A DNA stretch of 64,000 nt from Larkinella knui (GTDB lineage: Bacteria; Bacteroidota; Bacteroidia; Cytophagales; Spirosomataceae): positions 186,001 through 250,000 of the forward strand of contig NZ_RQJP01000001.1 of assembly GCF_003858645.1 (NCBI RefSeq), in the 5' to 3' direction. Shown here one piece after another: positions 34,579 through 43,975 of this stretch. The stretch's first letter is position 1, and each line of letters starts with the position of its first letter. The translations under genes were made by a program, and so were the position numbers. A model generated the notes under the pieces. It was given only the letters and a program-made list of their open reading frames with translations. It ran no database searches and had not been told where the DNA came from.

Positions 34579-37500
34579 ATGAAAAACGGATCTTTACTAC
34601 ACGTCATCAGGTACCTTTCACTGTGCGCTTTTTGGCTGCTGGGCGTCTTGAGTGCCACGGCTCAGGTGTCTTTGACCAGTTCTTCACTCACCTATACGCA
34701 GGATTTCAACAGTCTGGCAACCGCCGGAACGAGCAACGTATGGGCCAACAATTCGACCATTCCCGGCTGGCTGAGTAGCCGGGCGGTCTTGATTGCCGGA
34801 ACAGGAAGCTCAACCACCGGCGGTTTATACAGTTTCGGCAGTTCCGGTGCAACCGATCGGGCCATCGGCTCCGTTGCATCGGGCTCCACCACAACCATTT
34901 ACTACGGTCTGGTGCTGGTCAACAACACCGGTAGTGCCGTCACGTCACTCCAAATCACGTATACGGGAGAACAGTGGCGAACGGCCAATACCGCCGTCCA
35001 ATCTCTGACATTTGCCTACGGAACCGGCTCGGGCCTGACGGTTGACTCACCGGTTTTGCCCTACAGCGCGCTGGATTTCACAAGCCCGGTTTCATCATCG
35101 GTTGCCAGTGCGCTGGACGGTAATTTGCCGGCAAACCGGACGGCTATATCCGGAACGATTGTTTTTGATACACCCATCGCCGACGGCCAGCAGATTCTGC
35201 TCCGCTGGTCGGATGCCGACAATACCGGTTCTGATCACGGTCTGGCCATCGATGACCTGAGTGTAACGGCGACTACCCTGGGCGGAGGAACGCCCAATCC
35301 GGTCCTGGTGGTCAATCCGAAAAATTTGTCCGGCTTCACAACTTCCCAGGGAACCGCTTCAACGCCAAAGTCTTACACCGTTTCCGGCGCGAATTTGTCG
35401 GCCGATGTTTTGATCAGCGCACCTGCCGGTTTTGAAATCAGCACCGGTGACAGTTATTCTCCTTCGCTAACCCTGCCGGTATCGAACAGCAGCCTTGCCG
35501 CCACCCCGATCAATGTCCGGCTGACGGGGGCCGCGCAGGGAACGCCCGGCGGAACGATCACGAACGGGAGTGGTTCGGCATCGGCCGACGTAACCGTTAG
35601 CGGGACGGTGTTCGACCCAAATACCATTGCCACCATTGCGTTGGCACGCAGCCAGCCGGTTAATACGTCGATTTCGGCGTTGCCGGGCGGGAAAATTGCG
35701 GGCCGGGTCACGGTTAGTAACCAGTTCAACGATGTGTCTTACATTCAGGATCCGACGGGCGGTATTGCTATTTTTAGTTCGGCTTTCCGAAATAGCGTTC
35801 AGATTGGCGACTCGGTACAGATCACCAGCGGAACCATTGCGGCTTTCAACAACAACAAGCAGATTTCCGGAACGGTGACGTTCACTAATTTCGGAGCAAA
35901 AGGACCGCTGACGCCCAAAGTGATCACAACGTCCCAACTGCCGGATTATGAAGGACAACTGGTAACGATCAATGCCGCCGTCATCCGGCCCAATACCACC
36001 GTAGCAGCTCCTAACCCGGTTTTTGTGTTAACGCCGGATGCTAATTTTCGGCTTCAGGATGCCAGCGGCACACAGGAATTACGGGTAAACCGGGGCACAA
36101 ATATTCCGGGAAACACGAACCCGGCTACGCCGGCGGCCATCACCGGCGTGGTCGGCCGTTTCAATACCATCACGCAATTATTGCCGCGTTCTACTCAGGA
36201 CTTGCCGGGGGCAACGCCTTATGCTCCGGCCGGGGGCAACCTTGATCGCAGCCAGACGCTCGACGTGGCGGCCTGGAACATCGAATGGCTGGGCAGTACC
36301 GGCAACGGTCCGACCAACGAAGCCCAACAGGTGAGCAATGCCATTTCGGTGCTGAACAGCCTGCAATCGGATATCATTGTTCTGGAAGAAATATCGTCGG
36401 ACAACGCCATTTCGAGTTTGCTGGCGGGCATGCCGGGCTACCAGGGAAACTGTTCACCGTTTGTTTCCAACAACCCGGGCCACGAGATTCCGGCCAATCC
36501 GGCTACGCCAGGCCCCACCTTGCCCGCCAACACGCAGCGGGTTTGTATCTTGTATAAATCTGACGTAGCGACGTTGGTTTCCCAAAAACCGTTGATGGAG
36601 CGGGTCGAGAACCTGACGGGGTATCCGACCGACGTCGATAATTTCTGGGCTTCGGGGCGGTATCCGTATCTGTGGAAATTCAATGTGACCGTGGCCGGCG
36701 TTACCAAACAGGTCAATATCATTGGTGTTCATGCCAAAGCCAACGAAGGCGCACCCAATTCGCAGCTGGCTTACAACCGCCGGAAATACGACGTTCAGGT
36801 GTTGTATGACACGCTGAAAGCCCAGTATCCAAACGATTTGCTGTTGCTGGCCGGTGACTTCAACGATGACCTCGACCGGACGGTGGCCGATGTGTCAACG
36901 ACCGAAACGACCTACAAACCGTTCACGGACGATACGGCCAGTTTTACCGGGGTGACCCGATCCCTGAGCGATAACGGGTTTCGGACGTATCTGACGGAGG
37001 ACAATGTAATCGACCACATTCTGGTTTCCAACGAGTTAGCCCCGGCGTATATCGCTGGCTCGGCGGGTGTTGGAACCCCGTATTTGACGATAAACGACTA
37101 CGGCAATACAACCTCCGACCACGTTCCGGTTCTGGCCCGCTTCGATTTGAGGCAGCTGGCGCTGGTGAAAGTCCGGTACCAGAATGGCGACAACGGACAG
37201 GCCACCAACAACCAGATCAAGCCCTATCTGCAACTGAGCAACGAAGGTACGAGCGCGATTCCTTACAGCGAATTAACCGTACGGTACTGGTTTACGGCTG
37301 AAAATTATGCCGGAATCAACCCGTTTATCGATTACGCGCAGTTGGGTAACAATAACGTTAAAATGACCTATGTCCGGCAGGATTCACCCGCTCGAAATGG
37401 GGCCAATGGCTACGTTGAATATGGCTTCGCGGCATCGACGGGCAGTCTGGCCGCGGGCGGTATTTCCGGTCCGATTCAATCCCGGATTGCCAATAAAGAC

Positions 37501-38379
37501 TGGGCGGATTTGAGTGAAACCGATGATTATTCGTACCAGTCCAATGCAAATTACGCCCTCACGGATCGCATTACGGTGTATCGGAACGGAACGTTGATCT
37601 GGGGGGTGGAGCCGCAACCGGTTGCGGCTTTGGTCAAGGTGAAAGTGCTTTCCGAAAATAAAAACAACAATCCGAATTCCAACACCATCAGTACCTATCT
37701 GAAAATCAACAATGAAGGAAACGTGCCGCTGGCTTACGGCGATTTAACGGTGCGGTATTGGTTTACGCCCGAAGGAACCGCCAGTCTCAATTATTTTATT
37801 GACTACGCCAAACTGGGCAATTCCAACCTGACGGGTCAATTTATTCCCGTCAACCCCGCGAAAACCAGAGCCGAGGTGTACTTCGAATTGAAACTAAAAC
37901 CGACGGCCGGGACTTTGTATCCGCTCAGCAATACGGGAAACATTCAGTACCGGATTGCCAAATCCAACTGGACCAATTTTGTGGAGACGAACGATTATTC
38001 GTACCAATCGGCTGCGTCGTTCTCGGAAAACGATCACATTACGGTTTACTATCAGAACAATCTGATTTATGGAACAGAGCCCGTCGTTGAGTCGGGTGCG
38101 CGCATTTCTGCGTCGGAAAATAATGAAGAGTGGAACGTTCGCGTGTTACCGAATCCGGTTTCGGATGTATTTGAAGTTGAATTTACCGCACCAGCCGGTG
38201 ACGAAGTACGGCTTCACCTGGTGGATGTCCACGGACGTACCGTTTTGCAGCATAGTCTTCCGGCAACGGGCCAGCGTCAACGTCAAACGATGGCGATTCA
38301 CCATGAAGCTCCCGGCGTTTACCTGCTGCGTGCGCAGGCTGGTCGGCAATACCGCTTGATTAAAGTAGTGAAACCCTGA
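34579..38379 (+). CDS. Secreted endonuclease/exonuclease/phosphatase protein with two CBM3 modules and a T9SS domain
   Basis: 1266 residues. Signal peptide about 1-29. A beta-sandwich follows at 30-235, a bacterial Ig-like unit to about 345 and an OB-like domain to 545 (SYIQDPTGGIAIFS). The EEP fold at about 559-854 has WNIEW, a candidate metal-binding Glu in IVLEEIS, GVHAKAN, LAGDFND and the catalytic TSDHVPVLARF. Two CBM3-like modules (859-1012 and 1017-1169) each end in DDYSYQS or NDYSYQS ... VEP/TEP. The C-terminus (1186-1266) is a type IX secretion domain (VLPNPVSDVFEVEF ... GVYLLRAQ). It is probably an extracellular nuclease or phosphatase anchored to polysaccharide. Confidence 0.85.
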   Translation: MKNGSLLHVIRYLSLCAFWLLGVLSATAQVSLTSSSLTYTQDFNSLATAGTSNVWANNSTIPGWLSSRAVLIAGTGSSTTGGLYSFGSSGATDRAIGSVASGSTTTIYYGLVLVNNTGSAVTSLQITYTGEQWRTANTAVQSLTFAYGTGSGLTVDSPVLPYSALDFTSPVSSSVASALDGNLPANRTAISGTIVFDTPIADGQQILLRWSDADNTGSDHGLAIDDLSVTATTLGGGTPNPVLVVNPKNLSGFTTSQGTASTPKSYTVSGANLSADVLISAPAGFEISTGDSYSPSLTLPVSNSSLAATPINVRLTGAAQGTPGGTITNGSGSASADVTVSGTVFDPNTIATIALARSQPVNTSISALPGGKIAGRVTVSNQFNDVSYIQDPTGGIAIFSSAFRNSVQIGDSVQITSGTIAAFNNNKQISGTVTFTNFGAKGPLTPKVITTSQLPDYEGQLVTINAAVIRPNTTVAAPNPVFVLTPDANFRLQDASGTQELRVNRGTNIPGNTNPATPAAITGVVGRFNTITQLLPRSTQDLPGATPYAPAGGNLDRSQTLDVAAWNIEWLGSTGNGPTNEAQQVSNAISVLNSLQSDIIVLEEISSDNAISSLLAGMPGYQGNCSPFVSNNPGHEIPANPATPGPTLPANTQRVCILYKSDVATLVSQKPLMERVENLTGYPTDVDNFWASGRYPYLWKFNVTVAGVTKQVNIIGVHAKANEGAPNSQLAYNRRKYDVQVLYDTLKAQYPNDLLLLAGDFNDDLDRTVADVSTTETTYKPFTDDTASFTGVTRSLSDNGFRTYLTEDNVIDHILVSNELAPAYIAGSAGVGTPYLTINDYGNTTSDHVPVLARFDLRQLALVKVRYQNGDNGQATNNQIKPYLQLSNEGTSAIPYSELTVRYWFTAENYAGINPFIDYAQLGNNNVKMTYVRQDSPARNGANGYVEYGFAASTGSLAAGGISGPIQSRIANKDWADLSETDDYSYQSNANYALTDRITVYRNGTLIWGVEPQPVAALVKVKVLSENKNNNPNSNTISTYLKINNEGNVPLAYGDLTVRYWFTPEGTASLNYFIDYAKLGNSNLTGQFIPVNPAKTRAEVYFELKLKPTAGTLYPLSNTGNIQYRIAKSNWTNFVETNDYSYQSAASFSENDHITVYYQNNLIYGTEPVVESGARISASENNEEWNVRVLPNPVSDVFEVEFTAPAGDEVRLHLVDVHGRTVLQHSLPATGQRQRQTMAIHHEAPGVYLLRAQAGRQYRLIKVVKP

Positions 38380-38395
38380 AAGTGTCTGATAATCA

Positions 38396-38439
38396 AAACC
38401 TCCTGACAAGGCGTAGAGCTTTTGTCAGGAGGTTTCTTG
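38396..38439 (+). terminator. Intrinsic terminator of the EEP-CBM3 gene
   Basis: A perfect 14-bp stem (AAACCTCCTGACAA, 12-nt loop, TTGTCAGGAGGTTT) lies 16 nt after the stop codon. The T-run is short (TTTCTT). Confidence 0.8.
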
Positions 38440-38500
38440 CGAAATACCGGTTGGATACTTACGTATTTTCTACCGGTTTAGGTACGATTGACTGGCGTGG

Positions 38501-38938
38501 TCAGAGTTTAAAAACGCGTTTATAAATCGGTTTCCGGTAGGCAAACAAACCATACATAACGGGATACAAAAGAAAATCCGTTAGGCGCGTGGGGGTTCGA
38601 AAAGTGATTTCGTCGCCAATCCGGGTGTGATCACCCTCCCGAATGATGCGGTGTTTGTGGTGCCAGTAGGCGAGGAAAAAAGGCAATTCGGTTCCTTTGT
38701 CGACGAAATAAATCTCCTGATCGGTTTCCTGCTGCTCGATGATCGCGCTAATCCAGTTCTGTTTAAACAGCAGAAAATTTAGGCGCAGATGCACGGTATC
38801 GCCAGTCAGACAGCCGTCGAATCGAACCACCTCGACGGGCGGGAACGGTGGGCTGAGTTGGTCGAACAACTGCCGGGTAAACCCCGCCCACACGCGCCGG
38901 TAATCCTGCTGAACCGGTGTATAAAGGGTTATTTTCAT
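38501..38938 (-). CDS. SRPBCC-fold ligand-binding-like protein
   Basis: 145 residues from the ATG at 38938. The sequence begins MKITLYTPVQQDYRRVWAGF and contains FDGCLTGDTVHLRL, ISAIIEQQETDQEIYFVD and FRTPTRLTDFLLYPVMYGLFAYR. The C-terminal helix with an RK..YKRVF end fits the START/SRPBCC-type ligand-binding fold seen in many Bacteroidota hypothetical proteins. No catalytic role can be assigned. The inverted repeat at 38946 ends 7 nt before its start codon, and glyQS lies beyond it on the same strand. Confidence 0.6.
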   Translation of the reverse strand: MKITLYTPVQQDYRRVWAGFTRQLFDQLSPPFPPVEVVRFDGCLTGDTVHLRLNFLLFKQNWISAIIEQQETDQEIYFVDKGTELPFFLAYWHHKHRIIREGDHTRIGDEITFRTPTRLTDFLLYPVMYGLFAYRKPIYKRVFKL

Positions 38939-38945
38939 GGGTTTC

Positions 38946-39050
38946 GTACCCACGGACCTGGGTCCGTGTTTTTTAGTATTCTCAGTCGGATTACAGCGTA
39001 AAGGCCATATTCCGGGGTATTAAAAAACACGGATCAAAGTCCGTGGGTAC
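38946..39050. repeat. Paired REP-like palindromes (ACCCACGGAC family), glyQS 3' side
   Basis: 30-nt arms (38946-38975 and 39021-39050) match at 27 positions. Each arm is itself palindromic (left CACGGACCTGGGTCCGTG; right CACGGATCAAAGTCCGTG), so the unit is two small hairpins in opposite orientation around 45 nt. The right end overlaps the last base of the glyQS stop codon and the left end lies 7 nt from the next start. A near copy is at 56477. Confidence 0.8.
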
Positions 39051-40549
39051 TAGAGTTGCTCCAGAATCCGCTCCATCGAAACCGCCTGACCAATGTGCTG
39101 CTTGAGCTCGCTGATGGGCATCCGGATTTGTTCGGTGGTGTCGCGGTGGCGAATCGTGACTGTATCGTCTTCCAGTGTCTGGTAATCGACGGCGATGCAA
39201 AACGGTGTGCCGATCAGATCCTGACGCGTATACCGCTTGCCGATGGCGTCGCGTTCTTCGTAAATGACCCGGAAATCGCTGCGCAGGAGCTTCAAAATCT
39301 GCTGGGCTTTTTCCGGTAAACCGTCTTTGCGAACGAGCGGGAAAATGGCGGCTTTTACCGGAGCCAGGGCCGGGTGCAGTTTCAGGTAGGTCCGGGTTTT
39401 CTGGGTTTCGCCTTCACCCACCACTTCTTCCGTAAACGCATTGCAGAATACCGCCAGAAAGAGCCGGTCGGCGCCCACGGAGGTTTCGACCACGTACGGG
39501 ATGTAATTGCCAAACGGTTTTCCGTTCTCGTCGAGGTCGTTATCGAAATACTGCTGCTTTTTCCGGCTCAGTTCCTGGTGGCTTTTCAGGTCAAAATCGG
39601 TGCGGGAGTGAATCCCTTCCATTTCGCGGAAACCAAACGGAAACTGATATTCGATGTCGACAGCCGCGTTGGCGTAGTGCGCCAGCTTCTCGTGAACGTG
39701 GAATTTAAGTTTTTCGGCGGGCAGACCCACGGCTTTGTGGAAGTTCAGCCGGGCTTCTTTCCATTTTTCGTACCACTCCATTTCCGTGCCGGGCCGGACA
39801 AAAAACTGCATTTCCATCTGTTCGAATTCCCGCATCCGGAACGTAAACTGCCGGGCCACGATCTCGTTCCGAAACGCCTTGCCGATCTGGGCAATGCCGA
39901 ACGGAATCTTCATGCGACCGGTTTTCTGAACGTTCAAAAAGTTGACAAAAATGCCTTGTGCGGTTTCAGGACGGAGGTAAATCAGGCTGGAATCTTCGGC
40001 CACGGAACCCACCTGCGTCGAAAACATCAGGTTGAATTGCCGCACTTCCGTCCAGTTGGCGGTTTTCGAAATCGGGTCGACAATGCCTTCGCTGATGATC
40101 AGTTCGCGAACACCATCGAGGTCGTTTTCGCCCAGCAACCGGGCCATTTCGAGCAGCAGTTCGTGGCCTTTTTCGGGCTGGCCATTGGCTGCGTATTCTT
40201 CGGCTTTTAATTCGAGCAACTGGTCGGCGCGGTACCGTTTTTTGGAATCCTTGTTGTCGATCATCGGGTCGTTGAAGGAGTCAACGTGTCCCGACGCTTT
40301 CCACGTCAGCGGGTGCATGAAAATAGACGCATCGATGCCCACGACGTTGTCGTGCAGTTGCGTCATGGCCTTCCACCACACCGATTTGAGGTTATTTTTC
40401 AATTCAACGCCATTCTGACCGTAGTCATAAACCGCCTGTAACCCGTCGTAAATTTCGCTGGACGGGAACACGAAGCCGTATTCTTTGGCGTGGGAGATAA
40501 TGTCTTGCAGAGAGGTGGCGGGGGCCAGTTTCGGTTTTGCGTCTTCCAT
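39050..40549 (-). CDS. glyQS: Glycyl-tRNA synthetase, single-chain type
   Basis: 499 residues, a class II aminoacyl-tRNA synthetase of the dimeric (eukaryote/Gram-positive-like) type. Motif-bearing segments include YGFVFPSSEIYDGLQAVYDYG near the N-terminus, LRPETAQGIFVNF, PFGIAQIGKAFRNE and RMREFEQMEMQFFV (motif 2 region), ETSVGADRLFLAVF (motif 3), and the anticodon-binding domain in the last 100 residues. It charges tRNA-Gly with glycine in the cytoplasm. A good promoter lies just upstream. Confidence 0.97.
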   Translation of the reverse strand: MEDAKPKLAPATSLQDIISHAKEYGFVFPSSEIYDGLQAVYDYGQNGVELKNNLKSVWWKAMTQLHDNVVGIDASIFMHPLTWKASGHVDSFNDPMIDNKDSKKRYRADQLLELKAEEYAANGQPEKGHELLLEMARLLGENDLDGVRELIISEGIVDPISKTANWTEVRQFNLMFSTQVGSVAEDSSLIYLRPETAQGIFVNFLNVQKTGRMKIPFGIAQIGKAFRNEIVARQFTFRMREFEQMEMQFFVRPGTEMEWYEKWKEARLNFHKAVGLPAEKLKFHVHEKLAHYANAAVDIEYQFPFGFREMEGIHSRTDFDLKSHQELSRKKQQYFDNDLDENGKPFGNYIPYVVETSVGADRLFLAVFCNAFTEEVVGEGETQKTRTYLKLHPALAPVKAAIFPLVRKDGLPEKAQQILKLLRSDFRVIYEERDAIGKRYTRQDLIGTPFCIAVDYQTLEDDTVTIRHRDTTEQIRMPISELKQHIGQAVSMERILEQL

Positions 40550-40556
40550 GATGCCG

Positions 40557-40590
40557 CAAAAATACGGATTTAGACCAGTCGCCTGACAAA
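40557..40590 (-). promoter_or_regulatory. Promoter of glyQS (TTTG-N22-TATTTTTG)
   Basis: On the minus strand TTTG (40590-40587) is followed after 22 nt by TATTTTTG (40564-40557), a perfect -7 element within the usual spacing range. It ends 7 nt before the ATG, so the leader would be very short or absent. Confidence 0.5.
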
Positions 40591-40630
40591 AATTTTATAC
40601 TTTTGAGTAGATCGCCAAAACTGTTCCGGC

Positions 40631-40930
40631 TTACGTTCCAACCCCATACACACTCAACCTGCTTTTGAGGAGTCGAATTTCTTCCTGCATGGCTTCGACT
40701 TTCTGTAGCAAATGACTGATCGCGTCGATACCGTCCAGGTTGATATTTAACTCATAATGAAGTGTACTGAATTTCTCGATAGCCGGGATCTGGTGAATCG
40801 GAATGAACTTTCGTTCTTCCACCAGCACCAGTTCGATCAATCCGTATTCTTCCAGTGAAAAAACAAAAGTATGTTCGATGTTGTACTTCAGGCAGTAGTC
40901 CTCAACGAGAATCACATCGTCCGGTTGCAT
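40631..40930 (-). CDS. cbpM: Chaperone modulator CbpM
   Basis: 99 residues. The MerR-like helical layout starts DDVILVEDYCLKYNIEHTFVFSLEEYGLIEL, followed by FIPIHQIPAIEKFSTLHYELNINLDGIDAISHLL and a C-terminal coiled coil (VEAMQEEIRLLKSRL). This fits CbpM, which binds the J domain of CbpA and blocks its co-chaperone activity. It lies 10 nt after cbpA on the same strand. Confidence 0.85.
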   Translation of the reverse strand: MQPDDVILVEDYCLKYNIEHTFVFSLEEYGLIELVLVEERKFIPIHQIPAIEKFSTLHYELNINLDGIDAISHLLQKVEAMQEEIRLLKSRLSVYGVGT

Positions 40931-40940
40931 AGCACGATTT

Positions 40941-41822
40941 TTATGATTGAGAGATTTCTTTGAATAGCTCCTTCTGTTTTTCAGTTAATCCGGTCGGGAT
41001 TTTGATGGAATACGTGACGTAGAGATCACCAAATTTGCCATCCTGTTTATAAACCGGGAAGCCTTTTCCTTTCAGACGGACTTTCGTTCCGTTCTGGGTT
41101 TCCGGACTCACTTTCAGTTTTATTTTTCCGCTCAGCGTGTCGATGGTGAGGTCTCCGCCCAAAACCGCCGTGTATAAATCCAGCTCAACAGTCATATAAA
41201 GGTCGTCGTTCACGCGCTTAAAAACCGGATCTTCGGCAATGACGAAGGTGATGAACAAGTCGCCCGCCGGTCCACCATTGGCACCCGGCCCGCCCTGTCC
41301 TTTAAGCTTGATCACCTGGCCGCTGGCGATTCCGGCCGGAACGGTAATTCGGATATTCTTGCCGTTGACCGACAGCGTGTGCTGGTGGGTCTGGTACGCT
41401 TCCCGCAAATCGATGTGCAATTCGGAGGTGTAATCCTGTCCCCGGAATGGCGTCTGTCGGCCACTACGCGGTTGTTCGCCGAAAAAGGATTCAAAGAACT
41501 CGGAAAAGTCGGTCCCCGAAAACGCATCACCGGAAAACCGCTGCCCGCCCGAATTAGCGCTTTGCTGCGCTTGTCGGGCCTGCTCGAATTGGTCGGCATG
41601 GCGCCATTCTTCGCCGTATTGATCGTATTTTTTGCGCTTGTCGGGGTCACTCAAAACTTCATTGGCTTCATTGATTTGCTGGAATTTGGCGTTAGCTTCT
41701 TTGTCGTTGGGGTTGAGATCCGGATGGTATTTCCGGGCCAGTTTCCGATACGCTTTTTTAACATCGTCCGTCGACGCACTTTTATCGATGCCGAGTATTT
41801 GGTAGTAATCAATAAATGCCAT
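40941..41822 (-). CDS. cbpA: DnaJ-type co-chaperone CbpA
   Basis: 293 residues. The J domain (about 4-70) contains [34 protein letters not shown] with the essential HPD, then a Gly/Phe/Ser linker (about 75-115) and the two C-terminal substrate-binding beta domains ([11 protein letters not shown] ... [22 protein letters not shown]). The zinc-finger domain of DnaJ is absent, which fits CbpA. It stimulates DnaK and may bind curved DNA. cbpM lies 10 nt downstream. Confidence 0.93.
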   Translation of the reverse strand: MAFIDYYQILGIDKSASTDDVKKAYRKLARKYHPDLNPNDKEANAKFQQINEANEVLSDPDKRKKYDQYGEEWRHADQFEQARQAQQSANSGGQRFSGDAFSGTDFSEFFESFFGEQPRSGRQTPFRGQDYTSELHIDLREAYQTHQHTLSVNGKNIRITVPAGIASGQVIKLKGQGGPGANGGPAGDLFITFVIAEDPVFKRVNDDLYMTVELDLYTAVLGGDLTIDTLSGKIKLKVSPETQNGTKVRLKGKGFPVYKQDGKFGDLYVTYSIKIPTGLTEKQKELFKEISQS

Positions 41823-42091
41823 AGCGGTGTATAACGTATATGCTGGGTGTCATATGGCCCGGACTTTCGCTAGTCAAACCGCCAACGACGCGATTTGTTC
41901 GCCTTCACTTCCGGCCTTGCCTCACGATGATCGTTTCCGGATCAATCGACCCCTGAATTTACACAGGTTCTGATTTGAAAAGCAACTTCTTTTTGAAAGG
42001 AGGCTGTTACTTTTCGTTTTTCTGCCGTCTAATAAACAAGTTCCGGAAAATCCACCGTGACACCAACCTCAATGCATTCCGGAACGTTTTC

Positions 42092-43087
42092 ATGAAGAAG
42101 GTAGTGGCCATACTCCGTGATTATTTGGGTGTATCGCAACAGGAAGCCCGGGGAATGTTGGTTCTGCTGATGCTCACCGGCTTTCTGTTGCTGCTACCGC
42201 TGCTGTACCGCTGGTGGATTCCCGATTCGGTTCCTGATACCTCCGTGTCTGACAAACGCCAGCTTGATAGTCTGGTTGCCCTGCTCGAACTTGACCCGAC
42301 GGTTGCGGATGACCGGCCGGAAAACACCCCGGGCCGTTACGAACCCGCCACTGAAGCCCGAAAAGCCGAACGGTTTGCCTTTGATCCCAATACCATCGAC
42401 GCCGAAACCTGGCAACGGCTGGGTACGCCCCGCTGGCTGGCCGACCGCATTGTGCGTTACCGCTCCAAAGGCGGGCAGTTTCGAAAAAAAGAAGATGTAC
42501 TGAAAATTTACGATTTCTCGCCGGAATTGTATGAAGAACTGGAACCGTATATGCAACTCAGTACGGCTGAACGTTCCTTTAAAAAACCGTATAAGGATCG
42601 CGAGCACTACGCCGAAAATGAACCCGCCAGCAACCGGCGTTTTTCGACCGACAAACCGGCTTATTCAACCGAACGATTTGCAAAACCGGTCTTGCAACCG
42701 TTCGATATTAATACCGTTGATACAACTGAACTGATAAAGCTGCGCGGGATTGGGTCGAAGTTAGCCAGTCGGATCGTGAAATTCCGGGACGCCCTGGGCG
42801 GTTTTATTTCCACCGACCAGTACGCTGAAATTTTCGGGCTCGATTCGCTGGCGCTGGAAGAATTGAACACATACGGTCGGCTTCAAACGCCGGCAAAAAA
42901 AATAGCGGTCAATACCGCTACTGCTGAAGAACTCGACCGGCACCTTTATCTGTCCAGGAAACAAGCCGAAATTATCGTCAATTACCGCACCCAACACGGG
43001 CCTTACACCTCGCCCGAATCGCTCCGGAATATCCGCATTCTCGACGCCAGGACCATTGAGAAACTGAGGCCTTATCTGGACTTTTAA
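42092..43087 (+). CDS. Membrane-anchored protein with helix-hairpin-helix (ComEA-like) repeats
   Basis: 331 residues from the ATG at 42092; the frame upstream is poorly coding. One membrane helix at about 20-39 (MLVLLMLTGFLLLLPLLY) is followed by a Pro-rich linker. Three helix-hairpin-helix DNA-binding units lie at about 95-145 (FDPNTIDAETWQRLGTP), 200-260 (FDINTVDTTELIKLRGIGSKLASRIV) and 265-330 (IAVNTATAEELDRHLYLSRKQAEIIVNY). Proteins of this type may bind incoming DNA during natural uptake, as ComEA does; the N-in/C-out topology supports that. Other competence genes are not in the window. Confidence 0.85.
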   Translation: MKKVVAILRDYLGVSQQEARGMLVLLMLTGFLLLLPLLYRWWIPDSVPDTSVSDKRQLDSLVALLELDPTVADDRPENTPGRYEPATEARKAERFAFDPNTIDAETWQRLGTPRWLADRIVRYRSKGGQFRKKEDVLKIYDFSPELYEELEPYMQLSTAERSFKKPYKDREHYAENEPASNRRFSTDKPAYSTERFAKPVLQPFDINTVDTTELIKLRGIGSKLASRIVKFRDALGGFISTDQYAEIFGLDSLALEELNTYGRLQTPAKKIAVNTATAEELDRHLYLSRKQAEIIVNYRTQHGPYTSPESLRNIRILDARTIEKLRPYLDF

Positions 43088-43098
43088 AAATAACATCC

Positions 43099-43175
43099 GA
43101 ATGGCAAAACGCTACATAACACACCGGTCAGATTTTGAAAACCTGACCGGTATGTTATGTAGCGTTTTGCCATTC
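43099..43175. repeat. Near-perfect 33-bp inverted repeat between convergent genes
   Basis: 33-nt arms (43099-43131 and 43143-43175) match at 32 positions around an 11-nt centre that can also pair (TTTT/AAAA). The inner part holds CCGGTCAG/CTGACCGG. It lies 11 nt after the HhH gene stop and ends 2 nt before the LOG gene stop, so it can terminate from both sides. Confidence 0.85.
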
Positions 43176-43177
43176 CA

Positions 43178-43975
43178 TTAAAAGTTCGGTTTGAGCATGT
43201 ATTTCATGTAAAAATCATCGATGGCTTTTACGGCTTCGTCCGGCGTATCGACCAGTGAAATCAGCTTCATGTCGCCGGGATTGATGTTATTTTCCTTGCC
43301 CAGCATGGTTTCTTCGATCCAGTCGACGAGCCCCTGCCAGAACGACCGGCCCACCAGGACGATGGGAAAACGGGCAATTTTTTTCGTCTGAATCAACGTC
43401 AGCGATTCGAAGAGTTCGTCGAGCGTTCCAAAACCGCCCGGCAGCGCAATAAATCCCTGCGCATACTTAACGAACATTACTTTGCGGACGAAGAAAAAGT
43501 CGAAATTGATGTTCTTGTCCGGATCAATGTAGATGTTGCTTTCCTGTTCGAACGGGAGTTGAATGTTCAGACCGACTGATTTTCCACCTTGTTCAAAAGC
43601 CCCTTTATTACCGGCTTCCATAATACCGGGTCCACCGCCGGTGATGACGCCGTAGCCATGCTTGACGAGTTTAGCCGCAATTTCTTCGGCCATCTGGTAA
43701 TAGGGATTATCGGATTTCGTCCGCGCCGAACCAAAAATAGACACGCAAGGTCCGATTTTGGCTAATTTGTCGAACCCTTCGACAAACTCGGCCATAACTT
43801 TGAAAATAACCCAGGAATCGGCAATTTTTATTTCATTCCAATTTCGATCCTGGAACGCTTCCTTGATGCGTTGCTCGTCCGGCGTCAGCAGGAGCTCATC
43901 GCGTTTGGGAAGATCTTTCTTTATTTGGGAAACATTCTGAGTTTCAGATCGCTGTACTGTTTTTTCTGCGTCCAT
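43178..43975 (-). CDS. LOG family protein (TIGR00730)
   Basis: 265 residues. The Rossmann fold has the LOG motifs VSIFGSART, GYGVITGGGPGIMEAGNKGA and GFIALPGGFGTLDELFE (the PGGxGTxxE motif). LOG proteins are cytokinin riboside monophosphate phosphoribohydrolases or nucleotide 5'-monophosphate nucleosidases; bacterial members act on AMP-like substrates, perhaps in nucleotide salvage. About 55 residues precede the fold. The substrate is unknown. It converges on the HhH gene. Confidence 0.9.
   Translation of the reverse strand: MDAEKTVQRSETQNVSQIKKDLPKRDELLLTPDEQRIKEAFQDRNWNEIKIADSWVIFKVMAEFVEGFDKLAKIGPCVSIFGSARTKSDNPYYQMAEEIAAKLVKHGYGVITGGGPGIMEAGNKGAFEQGGKSVGLNIQLPFEQESNIYIDPDKNINFDFFFVRKVMFVKYAQGFIALPGGFGTLDELFESLTLIQTKKIARFPIVLVGRSFWQGLVDWIEETMLGKENNINPGDMKLISLVDTPDEAVKAIDDFYMKYMLKPNF

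Noticed and set aside
39374-40210. 278-residue plus-strand frame opposite glyQS
   Set aside because: Shadow of a highly conserved housekeeping gene.
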